A stretch of 64,000 nt of DNA from JAGOCV01 sp049445855. GTDB taxonomy: Bacteria > Pseudomonadota > Gammaproteobacteria > Burkholderiales > Burkholderiaceae_C. The stretch's first letter is position 1. Each line of letters begins with the position of its first letter. The notes beneath the pieces were generated by a model, which saw only the letters and a list, made by a program, of their open reading frames with translations, was not told the origin of the DNA and ran no database searches. The stretch is taken from contig NZ_JBMSDV010000005.1 of assembly GCF_049445855.1 (NCBI RefSeq), forward strand, positions 248,001 through 312,000, given 5' to 3'. Positions 28,284-39,600 of this stretch are shown one piece after another. The position numbers were made by a program, and so were the translations under genes.

Positions 28284-29708
28284 ATGACCAGCAGGGAACC
28301 GCTCGACCCCGGCCCCGAAGGCACGCACTCGTTGCGCGGCCGACTGCTGCTGTTCCTGCTGCTGGCCATCGCACTGTGTGCCGTGCTCCAGGCCGTGGGT
28401 GCGTACCGCGGCGCGATCCGCCAGGCCGACGAGATGTTCGACTTCCACCTCCGGCAGATGGCGCATTCGCTGCGCTCCGGCATGCCCCCGCCGATGTGGC
28501 CCCCGGGCCCGCAGTTCGACGACGACATCGATTTCGAAGTGCAGATCTGGGGGCCGGACGGCGCGCAGTTGTTCCGCTCACCGCGCTCCGAACTGCCGCA
28601 AAGTGCCGTGCTCGGCTTTTCCGACGTGAACGTCGAAGGAACGAGCTACCGCGTCTACACCGTGCAGACCCCCATCCAGACCGTGCAGATCGCGCAGGAC
28701 CGCAGTGCGCGCAATGCACGCGCGCGCGCGCTGGCTGCCCATGCGGTCTTGCCCGCCGCGCTGATGGCGCCGCTGTTGATGCTGGTGGTCTGGTGGGTGG
28801 TGAGTTCATCGCTCGTGCCGCTGCGCCGCACACAGGGCCAAGTGGCCAGCCGCGCCGCCAACGACTTCTCGCCGCTGCAGGAGACGGGCTTGCCCGACGA
28901 AGTGCGCCCGCTGGTCAACGAGCTCAACCTGCTCTTCGCGCGCGTGCGGACAGCTTTCGAGACGCAGAAGAATTTCGTGGCCGACGCGGCGCATGAACTG
29001 CGCTCGCCGCTCACTGCGCTGAAGCTGCAGGCGCAGGCATTGCGGCAAGACGACCTGGACACAGCCGGACGCGAGCAGGCCATCGCGCGTCTCAACCAGG
29101 GGATCGACCGGACCATCCATCTGGTGGAGCAGTTGCTGGCGCTCGCCCGCGCCGAGGCCGACGCGCCCGCCAGGGACGCGAAGACACCGGGCAATGTGGC
29201 CGAACTGCACGACGTGGCGCGCCTTGCCGTCTCCGACGTGCTGCCTCGCGCACAGGCCAGTGGCATCGACCTGGGTCTTGTCGAAGACGGCGGCAGGCCG
29301 AAAGGCGCAGGGCTGCGCGTGCGCGGCGACACCGAGTCCTTGCGCACGCTGCTGCGCAACCTGCTGGACAACGCCGTGAAATACACACCGGCGCCGGGTC
29401 GCGTCGATGTGTCGCTTTCGCCGCAGGCCGATGGCAGCATCCATCTCGTCGTGGAGGACAGCGGTCCGGGCATCCCGGAAGCAGAACGGGAGCGCGTGTT
29501 CGATCGCTTCGCGCGCGGCCATGGCGTACAGGCCACGCAGGCCAGCGGAAGCGGCCTGGGTCTTGCCATCGCGCGCGCTGTCGCAGAGCGGCATGGAGCA
29601 ACACTCGCGCTCGGGCATTCGGAACGGCTCGGCGGACTGCGCGTGACGTGCCGCTTCCCGTCACTCACGCTGCCTGTCGCTGCAGGCTCCGGTCTAAGCC
29701 CCACCTAA
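28284..29708 (+). CDS. Sensor histidine kinase (QseC/PmrB-like)
   Basis: A 474-residue inner-membrane kinase with two membrane segments (about residues 20-40 and 152-177) enclosing a periplasmic domain of ~110 residues. A HAMP-like linker follows, then HisKA with phosphoacceptor His237 in FVADAAHELRSPLTALKLQ, N-box LLRNLLDNAVKYTP and G-boxes VEDSGPGIPEAER and GSGLGLAIARAVAERHGA. It is complete and catalytically intact. It begins 8 bp after the regulator gene, and its stop codon lies inside the second PmrA-like box in front of htrA. Confidence 0.93.
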   Translation: MTSREPLDPGPEGTHSLRGRLLLFLLLAIALCAVLQAVGAYRGAIRQADEMFDFHLRQMAHSLRSGMPPPMWPPGPQFDDDIDFEVQIWGPDGAQLFRSPRSELPQSAVLGFSDVNVEGTSYRVYTVQTPIQTVQIAQDRSARNARARALAAHAVLPAALMAPLLMLVVWWVVSSSLVPLRRTQGQVASRAANDFSPLQETGLPDEVRPLVNELNLLFARVRTAFETQKNFVADAAHELRSPLTALKLQAQALRQDDLDTAGREQAIARLNQGIDRTIHLVEQLLALARAEADAPARDAKTPGNVAELHDVARLAVSDVLPRAQASGIDLGLVEDGGRPKGAGLRVRGDTESLRTLLRNLLDNAVKYTPAPGRVDVSLSPQADGSIHLVVEDSGPGIPEAERERVFDRFARGHGVQATQASGSGLGLAIARAVAERHGATLALGHSERLGGLRVTCRFPSLTLPVAAGSGLSPT

Positions 29709-29709
29709 G
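29693..29709 (+). promoter_or_regulatory. Second PmrA/QseB-like box, before htrA
   Basis: TCTAAG-CCCCA-CCTAAG matches YTTAAK-N5-YTTAAK with one mismatch (C at position 2) in each half. It overlaps the TAA stop of the kinase gene and ends 50 bp before the htrA ATG. A possible -10 (CATAGT) is at 29720-29725. Its presence at both the regulator and htrA suggests that htrA belongs to the regulon. Confidence 0.5.
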
Positions 29710-29758
29710 CTGCGCTCCCCATAGTTGAGCCATCGATTGCTCAACCTGTGGAGATTCC

Positions 29759-31258
29759 ATGCAAACCGTATCCCTGAAGACTTCGCGGCTCGTGCTGGCG
29801 CTGGTGGCGTCCGGCGTCATCGGCGGCGCAGGCGCGTCCTTCGTGCAAAACCGCCATGCTTTCGCCGCTGCACCGGCCATCACCGCCAGCGCGGCCACGC
29901 AGGTAGCGCCTGTGGCGCCGCTTGCGCCACCCGACTTCTCCGTCATCACGGACCGCTATGGCCCCGCCGTGGTGAACATCAGCGTGGTCGGTACGGCGCG
30001 TGCCGATGAAGACGAGGCCGTGGCACAGGACGACAGCCCGTTCGGCAACGACCCGTTCTTCGAATTCTTCCGCCGCTTCCAGCAACAGCAGCCGGGCCGG
30101 CAGCGCCAGATTCCCCAGCAGGAACTGCCGACGCGAGGCGTCGGTTCGGGCTTCATCGTGTCGGCCGATGGCCTCATCCTGACCAACGCGCACGTGGTGC
30201 GCGGCGCCAAGGAAGTGACGGTGAAGCTCACCGACCGCCGGGAACTTTCTGCCAAGGTGCTGGGCATGGACCCCCGCACGGACATCGCCGTGCTCAAGGT
30301 GAACGCGAAGAACCTGCCTGTCGTGGCCATGGGCAAGACGTCGGACCTCAAGGTCGGCGAATGGGTGCTGGCCATCGGCTCGCCCTTCGGCTTCGAGAAC
30401 ACGGTGACGGCCGGCGTGGTGAGCGCCAAGGGCCGATCGCTGCCCGACGACAGCGCGGTTCCTTTCATCCAGACTGACGTGGCGGTGAATCCCGGCAACT
30501 CCGGCGGCCCGCTGTTCAACGGGCGCGGTGAAGTGGTCGGCATCAACTCGCAGATCTACAGCCGCACCGGCGGCTATCAGGGTGTGTCGTTCGCGATCCC
30601 GATCGACATGGCCGTGAAGATCAAGGACCAGATCGTCGCCACCGGCAGCGTGAAGCATGCCAAGCTCGGCGTCGCCGTACAGGAAGTGAACCAGGCGCTG
30701 GCCGACTCCTTCCGGCTCGAACGCCCCGAAGGCGCGCTCGTCTCGAGCCTGGAGAAGAACGGCCCCGCAGAGCGCGCAGGCCTGCAGCCCGGTGACGTGA
30801 TCCGCAGCGTGGACGGCCAGCGCATCGTGTCTTCCGGCGACCTGCCGGCCATCATCAGCCTCGCGCAACCTGGCGACAGCGTCAAGATGCAGATCTGGCG
30901 CAAGGGCGAGACGCGCGAGATCACCGCGAAGCTCGGCGACGCGGGCGGAAAGCCGCAGATCGCAACTGCCGGCAAGGACGAAGCCCTGCAAGGCGGCAAG
31001 CTCGGCCTCGCCCTGCGCTCGTTGCGTCCCAACGAGAAGGAAGAAGCCGGTGTGGACGGCGGCCTGCTCATCCAGCAGGCTACGGGCCCCGCAGCGATGG
31101 CGGGTGTGCAGCCGGGCGACGTGCTGCTCGCGGTGAACGGCACGCCGGTCATCAGCCTCGAGCAGGTGCGCGCCGCCGTAGGGAAGTCCGACAAGTCGGT
31201 GGCCCTGCTGATCCAGCGCGGCGAGGACCGCATCTTCGTGCCGGTGCGCGTGGGGTAA
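29759..31258 (+). CDS. htrA: Periplasmic Do-like serine protease (HtrA/MucD/DegQ)
   Basis: A 499-residue periplasmic protease and chaperone that removes misfolded envelope proteins. An N-terminal signal or anchor (LVLALVASGVIGGAGASF) is followed by the trypsin-like domain with His145 (LTNAHVV), Asp175 (DPRTDIAVLKV) and Ser248 (VNPGNSGGPLF), then two PDZ domains (GALVSSLEKNGPAERAGLQP and MAGVQPGDVLLAVNGTPV). A Gln-rich Q-linker insert precedes the protease domain. It follows a two-component pair by 50 bp, an arrangement that suggests stress-induced expression. Confidence 0.95.
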   Translation: MQTVSLKTSRLVLALVASGVIGGAGASFVQNRHAFAAAPAITASAATQVAPVAPLAPPDFSVITDRYGPAVVNISVVGTARADEDEAVAQDDSPFGNDPFFEFFRRFQQQQPGRQRQIPQQELPTRGVGSGFIVSADGLILTNAHVVRGAKEVTVKLTDRRELSAKVLGMDPRTDIAVLKVNAKNLPVVAMGKTSDLKVGEWVLAIGSPFGFENTVTAGVVSAKGRSLPDDSAVPFIQTDVAVNPGNSGGPLFNGRGEVVGINSQIYSRTGGYQGVSFAIPIDMAVKIKDQIVATGSVKHAKLGVAVQEVNQALADSFRLERPEGALVSSLEKNGPAERAGLQPGDVIRSVDGQRIVSSGDLPAIISLAQPGDSVKMQIWRKGETREITAKLGDAGGKPQIATAGKDEALQGGKLGLALRSLRPNEKEEAGVDGGLLIQQATGPAAMAGVQPGDVLLAVNGTPVISLEQVRAAVGKSDKSVALLIQRGEDRIFVPVRVG

Positions 31259-31281
31259 CGCAGCGCAACGTGGCTCTGCGG

Positions 31282-31331
31282 GTGTAACAGCAAAGACCCT
31301 GCTGCATACGTGTAACGCAGCTTTGGTTACA
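31282..31331 (+). promoter_or_regulatory. TGTAAC repeats before the SGNH hydrolase gene
   Basis: Within the 134-bp gap after htrA, TGTAAC occurs at 31283-31288 and 31311-31316, and its inverse GTTACA at 31326-31331. The last two form a perfect inverted repeat TGTAAC-N9-GTTACA. The first two are part of a GTGTAAC direct repeat 28 bp apart. These could be binding sites for a regulator of the downstream gene; no cognate factor can be named. Confidence 0.4.
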
Positions 31332-31392
31332 GCATCCGCCCGCAGCGTCCGTACCATGTAGGACTGTTCTTACCCCACGACCGAAAGCCCAC

Positions 31393-32241
31393 GTGAACAC
31401 GTCCCGCCCTGCTGCGCGTTCCATCGCGCATTCCGTTGCCCAGACTGCCTCCCGCAAGAAATCCGCCACGCGCGCGCTCGCAGCCTTGCTGATTGCGGGC
31501 GGCCTGCTTGCTGCCTTCACGGCAGCGCACGCGCAGACGCAAACCCTTGCCGCAAGCGCTCAGCAGGCAGCGCCGCAGTTCGGACGCTGGCAGTCGAGCA
31601 TGGATGCGTTCGCCGCAGCGGACAAGGAACGTTTCCCGGCGTCCGAAGGCGTGCTGTTCGTGGGCAGCTCGACCATCCGCATGTGGAAGAACATGGCGCA
31701 GGATTTCCGCGATGTACCGGTCGTCATCAACCGTGGCTTCGGCGGTTCGACCATGGACGACTGCAACCGGTTCGTGCGCACACTGGTGAACGGTTACAAG
31801 CCGCGCCACGTGCTGGTCTACGCCGGCGACAACGACCTGGCCGAAGGCCGCTCGCCGCAACAGGTGCTGGAAAGCTTCACCAGCTTCGTCGCAACCGTCC
31901 GGTCGGAACTTCCGGACACGCGCATCACCTACATCTCGATCAAGCCGAGCCCGCTCCGCGCCTCCCTGATGCCGAAGATGCGCGAGGCCAATGCGCTGAT
32001 CTCGTCGTATGTCGCAACGCTGCCCAACGCGGGCTACATCGACATCCACACTCCGATGCTGGGGGCCGACGGCTCACCGAAGCCCGAGCTCTACCAGGCC
32101 GACCGCCTGCACATGACTGACGCCGGCTACAAACTCTGGCACTCGGTGATCGCCGCGCAACTGCAACCCCCTGCACCGTCGGGCTCTCCGGCCCTGCCGG
32201 CTGGCCAGCAGATGGCTACGTCGGCGACGGCATCGCGCTGA
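31393..32241 (+). CDS. Secreted SGNH/GDSL-type hydrolase
   Basis: A 282-residue protein starting at GTG 31393, with a long basic n-region, a hydrophobic core (ALAALLIAGGLLAAF) and a likely signal-peptidase site after TAAHA. SGNH blocks are clear: Ser in LFVGSSTIRMW (block I), Gly in NRGFGGSTMDD (block II), Asn in YAGDNDLAEG (block III) and DxxH in DRLHMTDAGY (block V). It probably removes an acyl or acetyl group in the periplasm. Its 3' end overlaps that of opgC (opposite strand) by 26 bp. Confidence 0.87.
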   Translation: MNTSRPAARSIAHSVAQTASRKKSATRALAALLIAGGLLAAFTAAHAQTQTLAASAQQAAPQFGRWQSSMDAFAAADKERFPASEGVLFVGSSTIRMWKNMAQDFRDVPVVINRGFGGSTMDDCNRFVRTLVNGYKPRHVLVYAGDNDLAEGRSPQQVLESFTSFVATVRSELPDTRITYISIKPSPLRASLMPKMREANALISSYVATLPNAGYIDIHTPMLGADGSPKPELYQADRLHMTDAGYKLWHSVIAAQLQPPAPSGSPALPAGQQMATSATASR

Positions 32242-33502
32242 TCCCCGGTCGCGGTTTTTCAGGCAACTCGAGAAGCACGTCCACCGGTGAACCCGGCGGC
32301 GGCGCGATCGGCACTTCGACCGGATCGATGCCAGGCAGGCGTGTCTCCGCACGCAGTTGTGCGCGCTGACGCGCCCTGGTGATCCGCCGTTTCTGCGGAG
32401 CACGGTCCACCCATTGCGACACGCGCGCCACGCCATACATGATGGCGCCGCATGCAGCCAGCAGCAGCACGTCGCCCCACCACGGACGCGCCGTGAACTT
32501 CCCGCCCCAGATGGCAAGCGTGAGCAGCACCAGAACGAGATGCGTACAGAACACAGGCAGCGCCGCCGATCCCATGGTTTCGAGCCAGGACATGCGCGGT
32601 AGCCGCCGCGACAGCCATGGGCCGAAATGCAGTGTCAGCACGAGCAGTGCGAACAGGTTCAAGAGCCTCAGGGGTGCCAACTGCCACTTGTCCCACATCA
32701 GGTTGAGGCCGACGTTCGCACCGAACGGCGCCTGACCGATCACGTGGCGCCAGACGAATGCCACCAGCGCGAAGCCGATGGCGACGTTCACCGACCATGG
32801 CGGAAGATGCATGCGCCACGCGGCGAGCGTCGGGTCTTTCGGCTTGGCCGCGCCCAGCCACAACCCGAACACCCAGAGGAACTGCCAGCCGAACGTGGCG
32901 AACGCGCCGGTTTCGTGCACGGGCACCGGCAAGCCGAACCATTGCACAGCCAGGTCGTGGATCCAGACACCCAACCCGAACTGCGCCAGCACCCACAACG
33001 ACACGCTCACCGCCATGATGCCGGCCCAGCCGTGCCACTGGGCATGTGCCAGAAGCCAGGGGCTGATCAGCATGAAGAGGATGTACAGGGGCAGGATGTC
33101 CAGAAGCGGCGGCTGATAGACCAGCGCCAGCGCTCCGAGCAGGGCCGTGTACGGCTCTGCGAAATAGAACGACATCAGGTTGCGCACGGCCGGTTGGTCG
33201 ACCTGGATGCCGACCGCCGCGATGACCGTGAACAAGAACAGCAGCGTGCCGGCCTGGCAAAGGTAGATCTTGAAGGAGCGCCGCCACAGCGCGCGGCGCA
33301 TGGCAGCGACGCCGTCACGTCGCCCGATGCGGCTGTACACCATGCCGGCCATGCAGGCGGACAGGAGCACGAAGCCTTCGGCCGCAGAGACGAAGCCGAA
33401 CGGCTGGCCCGTGGGCGAAGTCAGGCGCGTCGGCAGATGCGTCAATGTCATCAGCACGAGCATCAGCCCGCGTAAAGCGTCGAGTTCCCAGAGCCTTCTC
33501 AT
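32216..33502 (-). CDS. opgC: OpgC-like integral membrane protein
   Basis: A 428-residue polytopic inner-membrane protein of the OpgC family. The N-terminus RRLWELDALRGLMLVLMTLTH and the motif GFVSAAEGFVLLSA are the family landmarks, and about ten membrane segments can be drawn. OpgC succinylates osmoregulated periplasmic glucans, but many Burkholderiales homologues have no glucan synthase genes beside them, as here, so another acylated envelope glycan is possible. The cytoplasmic C-terminus is basic then Pro-rich (VEVPIAPPPGSPVD). The neighbouring SGNH hydrolase could act on the same modification. Confidence 0.85.
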   Translation of the reverse strand: MRRLWELDALRGLMLVLMTLTHLPTRLTSPTGQPFGFVSAAEGFVLLSACMAGMVYSRIGRRDGVAAMRRALWRRSFKIYLCQAGTLLFLFTVIAAVGIQVDQPAVRNLMSFYFAEPYTALLGALALVYQPPLLDILPLYILFMLISPWLLAHAQWHGWAGIMAVSVSLWVLAQFGLGVWIHDLAVQWFGLPVPVHETGAFATFGWQFLWVFGLWLGAAKPKDPTLAAWRMHLPPWSVNVAIGFALVAFVWRHVIGQAPFGANVGLNLMWDKWQLAPLRLLNLFALLVLTLHFGPWLSRRLPRMSWLETMGSAALPVFCTHLVLVLLTLAIWGGKFTARPWWGDVLLLAACGAIMYGVARVSQWVDRAPQKRRITRARQRAQLRAETRLPGIDPVEVPIAPPPGSPVDVLLELPEKPRPGISAMPSPT

Positions 33503-33676
33503 GCCGGCAAGGGTACGGACGCCCCCGCTCCGGCGCCATCGGCATCCTGCGTGCGACGCGGTGGGAACAGTCCTACGCACTTCACCGCGACTTCCCTTGC
33601 GCTTCATGAAAATCCGGTACGCTGTGCCGCGATACGGAAGTGGCCGGAACGAACCACCGGCGACAGCGGAGGACCC

Positions 33677-36600
33677 ATGCAGAGAACAACAATCCTGAAT
33701 CACGCGCTTGCCGCGCTTCTGGGGGCAGCAGCCTTGCAGGCGCACGCCCTGCAGATCACGCGACTGACCCCACAGGGCGAAGTCGCACAGGTCAGGCAGA
33801 TCGTTGCGCAGTTCGACGAACCGGCCGTCAATTTCGGCGACCCGAAAGCCCTCGCCCCGTTGACCGTGACCTGTAGCGACCCGCAGGCTGCGCGCGGCGC
33901 AGGCCGCTGGGCGAACGACAAACAATGGCTGTTCGATTTCGAACGCGACCTGCCGCCTGGCGTGAACTGCACCGTGCAGGCCCGCAGCGGCTTTGCATCG
34001 CCCAAGGGCAGCGAACTTCCCCGCACCAGCTTCCGCTTCAGCACGGGCGGACCTTTCGTACGCGACATGCGTCCCGGTTCGTGGGAGCGCATCGACGAAG
34101 AGCAGGTCTTCGTGATGCAACTCAACGGTGCGGCGACCCCGGCAAGCGTGCAGGCCAACGTCTCATGCGCGATGGAAGGCGTGGGCGAGCGCATCGGCAT
34201 CCGCATGCTGGAAGGTGCGCAGCGCAACGACGTCCTCAAGTCGCTGCGCATGGACAAGGAAGCCGCGAACGACCCGCAGCGCTTTGCCGTGTTCTCCTGC
34301 GCACGCCGGCTGACGCCGTCGGCGCGTGTGCAGGTCATCTATGGAAAAGGTGTCGCCACGCCAGGTGGCGTGGCGAACAACGTCGAGAAGCGCTTCACGT
34401 GGCAGGTGCGCGAGCCTTTCGCCGCCACCTTCAACTGCGAGCGCGAGAACGCGCAGGCCGCGTGCCTGCCGATCCGGCCGATGTCGCTGAACTTCAATGC
34501 GCCCGTATCGCGCAAGCTGGCGCAGGCCATCGTGCTCAAGTCCGCGAACGGCACCGTCAAACCCGAGCTCGAAGGCGCGCAGGACGACGACAGCCTCGTC
34601 ACCGATCTCTCGTTCAAACCGCCGTTCCCTGAGCGCGCGCAGTACACACTCGAATTGCCGCGCGACTTCAAGGACGCGGCGGGCCGCACGCTTCGCAATG
34701 CCGACAACTTCCCGCTGCGCGTGGCCACGGGCAACATGCCGCCGCTGGCCAAGTTTGCCGCCGCACCCTTCGGCATCGTCGAGCGGCTGGCCGAGCCCGA
34801 CGGCGTGGCCGTCCTGCCGGTGACGTTGCGCAACGTCGAACCCGCGTTGCAGGTCAAGGGCATGCTGCCCGGCAAGGTCAGCGACCTGCAGCCGACGACG
34901 GACGCCGAAATCATCGCGTGGTTCCGCAAGGTGCAGCGCTACAACGACTTCTCGGTGCTTCGCACGCAGGCCGCGCGCGACGTGAAAGGACCGCTGCCCG
35001 CCGCGCTGGACAAGGACGAGCGCGAATGGGTGCAGTCGCGCATGCTGTCGCTGCTGGCCGGTCAGGCGCAGGTGAAGACGCTGGATCTGCCCAAACCCGT
35101 CAACAACGACCCGCGCCCGTTCGAGGTGGTGGGCATACCGCTCACGCCGGGCTTCCACGTGGTGGAGATCGCGTCGCAACGCCTGGGCGGCGCGCTGCTG
35201 GATGAACGGCACGGCGCCAACCGTACGATGTACGTCCGCACCTCGGCGCTCGTCACCAACCTGGGTGTGCATTTCAAGCTCGGCCGTGAGAATGCGGTGG
35301 CCTGGGTAACGACACTCGACAAGGGCCAGCCCGTGCCCAACGCGTCGGTGCGCGTGTCCGACTGCAACGGCAACGAACTCGTCACCGGCAAGACGAACGC
35401 ACAGGGTGTGGTGACACTCGACGGGCTGTCGCCGCAGCCGCCTTCGTGCCGCAGCGCGAAGGGCGAAGACGATGAATACCGCCAGGCCTACTTCGTGAGC
35501 GCGCGCGCCACAGGCACGGCCCCGGACGGCAAGCCCGTACAGGACCTCGCTTTCACCTGGAGCGACTGGCATCGCGGCATCGAGCCGTGGCGATTCAACC
35601 TGCCCATCAGCAGCGAGCCGGAGCCCGACACGCGCGTGCACACCATCTTCGACCGCACGCTGCTGCGCGCCGGCGAGACGGTGTCGATGAAGCACCTGAT
35701 CCGCACTGAAACGCGCCAGGGCTTCGACCTGCCTCCCGACGTACCGGACACGCTCGTCATTTCACATCTCGGCAGCGGCCAGCAGTACACACAGCCCGTG
35801 AAGTGGCGCACCACCGGCACCGGTGGACGCAGCGCGGAGAGTGAATTCGCGATCCCGCCGGCCGCCAAGCTGGGCATCTACCGCGTGGAACTCAAAGGCA
35901 GCAAGGATCAGCATTTCGAGAGCGGGCAGTTCCGCGTCGAGGAGTTCCGGTTGCCGGTGCTCGAAGGCCGCGTCGCGCCTGCGGAGCAGAAGGCACTCGT
36001 GAATGTGAAGACCGTCCCTGCCAATGTGCAGGTGAACTACGTGTCGGGCGGCGGTGCGGCCAACCTGCCCGTGCGCGTGTCGGCGCTGGTGCGCGGCAAG
36101 TACATCCGCTTCAATGACTACGACGCTTTCCGCTTCGACCCGCCGCGCGATCGGCAGTCCGGCCGCGGCGAGGGCGAAGAGGAAGAAACGGCTTCCGAAG
36201 ACCAGCGCGTCATCGCCGACAAGCTGCCCGTCACGCTCGACCGCAACGGCGCGGGCAAGGTCACCATCGAGAACGTGCCGGTCGCAAAGCGCCCGCAGGA
36301 GCTGCTGCTCGAAGCCACGTACGCCGACCCGAATGGCGAAGTGCAGACGCTGCGCAGCGTGTCGCCGCTCTGGCCCGCTGCGGTGATTGCGGGCATCCGC
36401 ACCGAAGGCTGGGTCTCCGCGAAGCAGAAGATGAAGTTCCAGGCGCTCGCGCTCGACGTGTCCGGCAAGGCCCTCGCCGACGTGCCGCTCACGGTGACCG
36501 CCGTCGCGCGCATCACCACCACCAGCCGCAAGCGCATGGTGGGCGGCTTCTACAGCTATGACAACAAGACGGAAGTGAAGGAGCTCGGCGAGGTCTGCAG

Positions 36601-39600
36601 CGGCAAGAGCGATGCGCGTGGCCTGTTGCTGTGCGAGTCCACGCTCAAGGAGGCCGGCGAAGTCGAGCTCGTCGTGACTGCGAAGGACAGCAGCGGCAAC
36701 ACCGCGCAGGCGGCAAGCTCCGTCTGGGTGACGAAGCAGGGCGAACTCTGGTTCGGCGGCGAGAACAACGATCGCATCGACCTGCTGCCCGAGAAGAAGA
36801 GCTACCAGCCCGGCGAGACGGCGCGCTTCCAGGTGCGCATGCCTTTCCGCTTCGCGACCGCGCTGGTCGCCGTCGAGCGCGAAGGCGTGATCGACACGCA
36901 GGTGGTGCAGCTCAACGGTCAGGACCCGACGGTCAACCTGCAGGTGAAGGAAGAATGGGGCCCGAACGTCTACGTGAGCGTTCTTGCCTTGCGCGGTCGC
37001 CTGCGCGAAGTGCCGTGGTACAGCTTTTTCACCTGGGGCTACAAGGCGCCGCGCGAGTGGTGGACTGCTTTCTGGTTCGAAGGCCGCGAGTACGTCGCGC
37101 CCACGGCCATGGTGGACCTCAGCAAGCCCGCTTTCCGCCTCGGTGTGGCGGAGATCCGCGTCGGCACTCGCGCGCACCGGATCGACGTGAGCATCAAGGC
37201 TGATCGCGAGAGTTACACCGTGCGCGGCAAGGCGCTCGTCACCGTGAGCGCGAAGCTGCCGGATGGCAAACCAGCTGCAGGTGCCGAAGTGGCTTTGGCC
37301 GCCGTGGACCAGGCGCTGCTGGAACTCATGCCCAATGACAGCTGGAACCTGCTGGAGGCCATGCTGCAGCGACGCTCGTGGGGTGTGGAGACGTCGACCG
37401 CGCAGATGGAAATCATCGGACGCCGTCACTACGGTCGCAAGGCCGTTGCGCCCGGCGGTGGCGGCGGCAGGAGCAACACCCGCGAACTGCTGGACACGCT
37501 GCTGCTGTGGAATCCGAAGGTCGTGCTCGACGCGAACGGACAGGCGCAGGTGACGGTGCCGCTCAACGATGCGCTCACCACCTTCCGCATCGTCGCGGTG
37601 GCCGATGCGTCGAGCGGCCTCTTCGGCACGGGCCAGACCACCATCCGCGCGACGCAGGACCTGCAGATCATCAGCGGCCTGCCGCCGCTGGTGCGTGAGG
37701 AGGATCAATACCGCGCGCAGTTCACGCTGCGCAACACCACGAACAAGCCGATGAAGGTGGAAGTGACACCGCGCGCGACGCTGCTCGACCTGAAGCCGCA
37801 GACGGTGGAGATTCCGGCCAGCGAAGCGCGCGAGGTGGCATGGACAGTCACCGCACCGGCGCAACTTGCGCAGACGCGCGCGGAGTCGCTGATCTGGGAA
37901 ATCGAGGCCCGCGACACTTCGGGCAACGCGCGGGACGCGCTCAAGGCCACACAACGCATCGTCGCGGCGGTGCCCCTCACTGTGCAGCAGGCGACGCTGG
38001 TGCAGCTCGATGGGCCGTTCTCGTTGGCCGTTTCGCCACCGGCCGACGCATTGCCGGGACGCGGCGGCTTGAAGATCGCATTGCAACCGAAGCTGGCCGA
38101 GGGACTGCCCGGTGTGCGCGACTGGTTCGCCAACTACCCGTTCATCTGTCTCGAGCAGAAGACCAGCAAGTCCGTCGGCCTGCGCGACGGAAAGATGTGG
38201 CGCAACGTGGCCGCGCAACTGCCGGGGTATCTGGACAGCGACGGTCTCGCCAGCTATTTCCCGCCGCGCGAAGGCGATGCCAACCGCGGCAGCGACACGC
38301 TCACGGCCTATGTGCTCGCAGCCACGCATGAGGCCTCGTCCCTCAACCCCGACTTCGCCCTGCCCGACACGGTGCGCGAGCCGATGGAGCGCGGCCTCGT
38401 TGCCTTTGTCGAAGGCCGCATCCAGCGCGACTTCTGGAGCCCGCGCAAGGACCTGGACATGCGCAAGCTCGCCGCCATCGAAGCGCTGTCGCGCTACGGC
38501 AAGGCACAGGGCCGCATGGTGCAGAGCATCACGATCGCGCCCAACCAGTGGCCCACGCACACGGTGATCGACTGGTACAACGTGCTGCGTCGCGTGCCTG
38601 ATGTCGCGCAGCGCGAGCAGCGTCTGGCCGAGGCCGGGCAGATCCTGCGCTCGCGCCTGTCCTACCAGGGCACCAAACTCGTTTTCAGTACCGAGCGCGA
38701 CGACTACTGGTGGTGGCTGATGCAAAGCGGTGACGTCAACACCGCGCGCCTCATCCTCGCCGTGATGGACGATCCGGCCTGGAAAGACGACATGGGCAAG
38801 CTGGCCAACGGCTTCATCGGCCGCCAGCAGCGCGGCGCATGGCACACCACCACGGCCAACCTGTGGGGCGGCCTCGCGCTGGAGAAGTTCTCGGCGAAAT
38901 TCGAAGCCACGCCTGTCGCCGGCATCACACGCGCTGCGCTGGCCGGCGCGAGCGGCTCCGTGGACTGGAGCAAGGTCGAGCGCATCAAGACCACGGATGC
39001 GACGGGCGCAGCGCACCAGACCACCTGGTTCGGCGCGCCCGCCTCGCCCGGCATGTTGCGCAACAACACGATGTTCCTGCCCTGGCCCGCTGCAAGTGCA
39101 GACAACACGCTCACCGCCTCGCAGCAGGGCGCCGGCAAGCCGTGGCTGACCTTGCAGTCCGTGGCAGCCGTGCAGCTCAGGGAGCCCTTCGCCGCAGGCT
39201 ACCGCATCAGCAAGACCATCACGCCGGTGGAGCAAGCCGAGAAGGGCAAGTACTCCCGCGGCGACGTGCTGCGCATCACGCTGGAAGTGAATGCGTCTGC
39301 GGACATGACGTGGGTGGTCGTGAGCGATCCGGTCCCCGGCGGCGCAACCATCCTGGGCACCGGCCTCGGCCGTGATTCGCAGATCGCCACCAGCGGCGAG
39401 AAGCGCACCGGTGCGGGCTGGCCCGCGTTCGAGGAGCGCAGCTTCGAAGCCTTCCGCAGCTACTACGAATACCTGCCCAAGGGCACGGTGAAGGTGGAGT
39501 ACACCGTGCGCCTGAACAATGTGGGCGACTTCGCACTGCCGCCCTCGCGCGTCGAAGCCATGTATGCGCCCGAGATGTTCGGTGAAACACCGAACGCACG

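Noticed and set aside
35762..39235. 1157-codon minus-strand open frame opposite the alpha-2-macroglobulin gene
   Set aside because: Shadow frame: composition rich in His, Arg, Gln and Leu with no domain, while the plus strand has CLEQ and macroglobulin domains throughout.
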